DNA of 64,000 nt from NCBI GenBank assembly GCA_013433145.1, contig JACCHR010000052.1:1-64000 (forward strand), read 5' to 3'. The notes under the pieces are model-generated. The model did not search any database, was not told the DNA's origin, and saw only the letters and a list, made by a program, of their open reading frames with translations. The DNA comes from Ascaris suum (lineage: Eukaryota; Nematoda; Chromadorea; Rhabditida; Ascarididae). The position numbers and the translations under genes are program-made. Below, one piece after another: positions 60,101 to 64,000 of the stretch (positions are counted from its first letter, which is position 1; each line of letters begins with the position of its first letter).

Positions 60101-63100
60101 TAAGCCTAAGCCTAAGCCTAAGCCTAAGCCTAAGCCTAAGCCTAAGCCTAAGCCTAAGCCTAAGCCTAAGCCTAAGCCTAAGCCTAAGCCTAAGCCTAAG
60201 CCTAAGCCTAAGCCTAAGCCTAAGCCTAAGCCTAAGCCTAAGCCTAAGCCTAAGCCTAAGCCTAAGCCTAAGCCTAAGCCTAAGCCTAAGCCTAAGCCTA
60301 AGCCTAAGCCTAAGCCTAAGCCTAAGCCTAAGCCTAAGCCTAAGCCTAAGCCTAAGCCTAAGCCTAAGCCTAAGCCTAAGCCTAAGCCTAAGCCTAAGCC
60401 TAAGCCTAAGCCTAAGCCTAAGCCTAAGCCTAAGCCTAAGCCTAAGCCTAAGCCTAAGCCTAAGCCTAAGCCTAAGCCTAAGCCTAAGCCTAAGCCTAAG
60501 CCTAAGCCTAAGCCTAAGCCTAAGCCTAAGCCTAAGCCTAAGCCTAAGCCTAAGCCTAAGCCTAAGCCTAAGCCTAAGCCTAAGCCTAAGCCTAAGCCTA
60601 AGCCTAAGCCTAAGCCTAAGCCTAAGCCTAAGCCTAAGCCTAAGCCTAAGCCTAAGCCTAAGCCTAAGCCTAAGCCTAAGCCTAAGCCTAAGCCTAAGCC
60701 TAAGCCTAAGCCTAAGCCTAAGCCTAAGCCTAAGCCTAAGCCTAAGCCTAAGCCTAAGCCTAAGCCTAAGCCTAAGCCTAAGCCTAAGCCTAAGCCTAAG
60801 CCTAAGCCTAAGCCTAAGCCTAAGCCTAAGCCTAAGCCTAAGCCTAAGCCTAAGCCTAAGCCTAAGCCTAAGCCTAAGCCTAAGCCTAAGCCTAAGCCTA
60901 AGCCTAAGCCTAAGCCTAAGCCTAAGCCTAAGCCTAAGCCTAAGCCTAAGCCTAAGCCTAAGCCTAAGCCTAAGCCTAAGCCTAAGCCTAAGCCTAAGCC
61001 TAAGCCTAAGCCTAAGCCTAAGCCTAAGCCTAAGCCTAAGCCTAAGCCTAAGCCTAAGCCTAAGCCTAAGCCTAAGCCTAAGCCTAAGCCTAAGCCTAAG
61101 CCTAAGCCTAAGCCTAAGCCTAAGCCTAAGCCTAAGCCTAAGCCTAAGCCTAAGCCTAAGCCTAAGCCTAAGCCTAAGCCTAAGCCTAAGCCTAAGCCTA
61201 AGCCTAAGCCTAAGCCTAAGCCTAAGCCTAAGCCTAAGCCTAAGCCTAAGCCTAAGCCTAAGCCTAAGCCTAAGCCTAAGCCTAAGCCTAAGCCTAAGCC
61301 TAAGCCTAAGCCTAAGCCTAAGCCTAAGCCTAAGCCTAAGCCTAAGCCTAAGCCTAAGCCTAAGCCTAAGCCTAAGCCTAAGCCTAAGCCTAAGCCTAAG
61401 CCTAAGCCTAAGCCTAAGCCTAAGCCTAAGCCTAAGCCTAAGCCTAAGCCTAAGCCTAAGCCTAAGCCTAAGCCTAAGCCTAAGCCTAAGCCTAAGCCTA
61501 AGCCTAAGCCTAAGCCTAAGCCTAAGCCTAAGCCTAAGCCTAAGCCTAAGCCTAAGCCTAAGCCTAAGCCTAAGCCTAAGCCTAAGCCTAAGCCTAAGCC
61601 TAAGCCTAAGCCTAAGCCTAAGCCTAAGCCTAAGCCTAAGCCTAAGCCTAAGCCTAAGCCTAAGCCTAAGCCTAAGCCTAAGCCTAAGCCTAAGCCTAAG
61701 CCTAAGCCTAAGCCTAAGCCTAAGCCTAAGCCTAAGCCTAAGCCTAAGCCTAAGCCTAAGCCTAAGCCTAAGCCTAAGCCTAAGCCTAAGCCTAAGCCTA
61801 AGCCTAAGCCTAAGCCTAAGCCTAAGCCTAAGCCTAAGCCTAAGCCTAAGCCTAAGCCTAAGCCTAAGCCTAAGCCTAAGCCTAAGCCTAAGCCTAAGCC
61901 TAAGCCTAAGCCTAAGCCTAAGCCTAAGCCTAAGCCTAAGCCTAAGCCTAAGCCTAAGCCTAAGCCTAAGCCTAAGCCTAAGCCTAAGCCTAAGCCTAAG
62001 CCTAAGCCTAAGCCTAAGCCTAAGCCTAAGCCTAAGCCTAAGCCTAAGCCTAAGCCTAAGCCTAAGCCTAAGCCTAAGCCTAAGCCTAAGCCTAAGCCTA
62101 AGCCTAAGCCTAAGCCTAAGCCTAAGCCTAAGCCTAAGCCTAAGCCTAAGCCTAAGCCTAAGCCTAAGCCTAAGCCTAAGCCTAAGCCTAAGCCTAAGCC
62201 TAAGCCTAAGCCTAAGCCTAAGCCTAAGCCTAAGCCTAAGCCTAAGCCTAAGCCTAAGCCTAAGCCTAAGCCTAAGCCTAAGCCTAAGCCTAAGCCTAAG
62301 CCTAAGCCTAAGCCTAAGCCTAAGCCTAAGCCTAAGCCTAAGCCTAAGCCTAAGCCTAAGCCTAAGCCTAAGCCTAAGCCTAAGCCTAAGCCTAAGCCTA
62401 AGCCTAAGCCTAAGCCTAAGCCTAAGCCTAAGCCTAAGCCTAAGCCTAAGCCTAAGCCTAAGCCTAAGCCTAAGCCTAAGCCTAAGCCTAAGCCTAAGCC
62501 TAAGCCTAAGCCTAAGCCTAAGCCTAAGCCTAAGCCTAAGCCTAAGCCTAAGCCTAAGCCTAAGCCTAAGCCTAAGCCTAAGCCTAAGCCTAAGCCTAAG
62601 CCTAAGCCTAAGCCTAAGCCTAAGCCTAAGCCTAAGCCTAAGCCTAAGCCTAAGCCTAAGCCTAAGCCTAAGCCTAAGCCTAAGCCTAAGCCTAAGCCTA
62701 AGCCTAAGCCTAAGCCTAAGCCTAAGCCTAAGCCTAAGCCTAAGCCTAAGCCTAAGCCTAAGCCTAAGCCTAAGCCTAAGCCTAAGCCTAAGCCTAAGCC
62801 TAAGCCTAAGCCTAAGCCTAAGCCTAAGCCTAAGCCTAAGCCTAAGCCTAAGCCTAAGCCTAAGCCTAAGCCTAAGCCTAAGCCTAAGCCTAAGCCTAAG
62901 CCTAAGCCTAAGCCTAAGCCTAAGCCTAAGCCTAAGCCTAAGCCTAAGCCTAAGCCTAAGCCTAAGCCTAAGCCTAAGCCTAAGCCTAAGCCTAAGCCTA
63001 AGCCTAAGCCTAAGCCTAAGCCTAAGCCTAAGCCTAAGCCTAAGCCTAAGCCTAAGCCTAAGCCTAAGCCTAAGCCTAAGCCTAAGCCTAAGCCTAAGCC

Positions 63101-63939
63101 TAAGCCTAAGCCTAAGCCTAAGCCTAAGCCTAAGCCTAAGCCTAAGCCTAAGCCTAAGCCTAAGCCTAAGCCTAAGCCTAAGCCTAAGCCTAAGCCTAAG
63201 CCTAAGCCTAAGCCTAAGCCTAAGCCTAAGCCTAAGCCTAAGCCTAAGCCTAAGCCTAAGCCTAAGCCTAAGCCTAAGCCTAAGCCTAAGCCTAAGCCTA
63301 AGCCTAAGCCTAAGCCTAAGCCTAAGCCTAAGCCTAAGCCTAAGCCTAAGCCTAAGCCTAAGCCTAAGCCTAAGCCTAAGCCTAAGCCTAAGCCTAAGCC
63401 TAAGCCTAAGCCTAAGCCTAAGCCTAAGCCTAAGCCTAAGCCTAAGCCTAAGCCTAAGCCTAAGCCTAAGCCTAAGCCTAAGCCTAAGCCTAAGCCTAAG
63501 CCTAAGCCTAAGCCTAAGCCTAAGCCTAAGCCTAAGCCTAAGCCTAAGCCTAAGCCTAAGCCTAAGCCTAAGCCTAAGCCTAAGCCTAAGCCTAAGCCTA
63601 AGCCTAAGCCTAAGCCTAAGCCTAAGCCTAAGCCTAAGCCTAAGCCTAAGCCTAAGCCTAAGCCTAAGCCTAAGCCTAAGCCTAAGCCTAAGCCTAAGCC
63701 TAAGCCTAAGCCTAAGCCTAAGCCTAAGCCTAAGCCTAAGCCTAAGCCTAAGCCTAAGCCTAAGCCTAAGCCTAAGCCTAAGCCTAAGCCTAAGCCTAAG
63801 CCTAAGCCTAAGCCTAAGCCTAAGCCTAAGCCTAAGCCTAAGCCTAAGCCTAAGCCTAAGCCTAAGCCTAAGCCTAAGCCTAAGCCTAAGCCTAAGCCTA
63901 AGCCTAAGCCTAAGCCTAAGCCTAAGCCTAAGCCTAAGC
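57112..63939 (-). repeat. Second longest perfect tract: 6,828 bases, 1,138 units
   Basis: The hexamer is uninterrupted from the GC loss at 57,111/57,112 to the C loss at 63,939/63,940. This tract lies furthest from the presumed chromosome end, where older and more mutated telomeric repeats would normally be expected. Confidence 0.93.
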
Positions 63940-64000
63940 TAAGCCTAAGCCTAAGCCTAAGCCTAAGCCTAAGCCTAAGCCTAAGCCTAAGCCTAAGCCT

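Larger units (their letters stand above)
1..64000 (-). repeat. TTAGGC telomeric tandem array filling the window
   Basis: Every part of the window reads as GCCTAA on the + strand, i.e. TTAGGC on the - strand, with a 6-base period. TTAGGC is the known nematode telomere repeat; vertebrates use TTAGGG, most insects TTAGG and most plants TTTAGGG. Telomerase extends the G-rich strand, which here runs 5'->3' towards position 1, so a terminal telomere in this orientation has its chromosome end on the left. The perfect unit is 50% GC, has a 1:2 G:C ratio on the + strand, and contains no CpG and no ATG on either strand. Both window edges lie inside the array, so 64 kb is a minimum length. Alternatives are an interstitial TTAGGC block, or an assembly in which repeat reads were stacked to an arbitrary length. 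Repeat identity is certain; terminal location is inference. Confidence 0.97.
28124..64000 (-). repeat. Almost flawless TTAGGC array, thirteen interruptions in 36 kb
   Basis: I see only thirteen breaks, all small indels. CCT loss (AAGAAG on the + strand): 29,807/29,808, 37,240/37,241, 39,535/39,536, 41,326/41,327 and 53,173/53,174. Extra A: 32,508-32,510, 33,733-33,735 and 48,581-48,583. C loss: 49,065/49,066 and 63,939/63,940. GCC loss (TAATAAG): 51,246/51,247 and 53,079/53,080. GC loss: 57,111/57,112. No base substitution was seen. The array runs off the right edge with no subtelomeric transition. Confidence 0.96.

Noticed and set aside
1..64000. CRISPR array or other spacer-repeat system
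   Set aside because: The period is six bases with no spacers between units, so no repeat-spacer architecture exists.
1..64000. Strong G-quadruplex-forming DNA like vertebrate telomeres
   Set aside because: The unit has only GG runs, so only weaker two-tetrad structures are expected. GGG or longer occurs only in scattered variant units, which are common on the left and very rare after 16 kb.
1..64000. Synthetic or simulated repeat sequence
   Set aside because: The graded, directional error density and the position-dependent mix of variants look like a real long-read assembly end. A simulation cannot be strictly excluded from sequence alone.

Overview
The whole 64 kb window is one tandem array of the hexamer CCTAAG (register GCCTAA on the + strand, TTAGGC on the - strand). 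I found no protein gene, RNA gene, mobile element, CRISPR array, origin or unique sequence on either strand. TTAGGC is the established telomere repeat of nematodes such as Caenorhabditis and Ascaris. The window therefore most likely comes from a nematode chromosome end. The repeat is essentially the only taxonomic evidence, so the species cannot be named. With the C-rich strand as +, the G-rich strand runs 5'->3' leftwards. If this is a terminal telomere, the chromosome end lies to the left and the subtelomere lies beyond position 64,000, outside the window.

Layout by repeat quality (densities judged by eye). Bases 1-360 are very noisy, with a deviation about every 10-15 bases. Bases 361 to about 12,840 are moderately noisy, falling from roughly one deviation per 30 bases to one per 70. 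The commonest deviation there is loss of the single G, giving CCTAA (TTAGG on the other strand). From about 12,841 to 20,352 there are only about 19 deviations. From 20,353 to 28,123 there are 11, and from 28,124 to 64,000 only 13. The longest flawless tracts are 41,327-48,582 (7,256 bases) and 57,112-63,939 (6,828 bases).

Two points deserve attention. First, the array is at least 64 kb and both window edges lie inside it, which is far longer than the few-kilobase telomeres known for standard C. elegans. Second, the decay is the wrong way round for an ordinary telomere: variants normally collect on the subtelomeric side, but here the noisy part is on the presumed distal side. The simplest explanation is that the left ~12.8 kb is thinly covered, poorly polished long-read sequence at a contig end. 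Real biology (a terminal block of variant repeats, or an inverted/interstitial array) has to be tested against raw reads.

I looked for an undescribed system and did not find one. The window holds structural DNA; any function would lie in telomere capping, telomeric transcription or chromosome-end dynamics.
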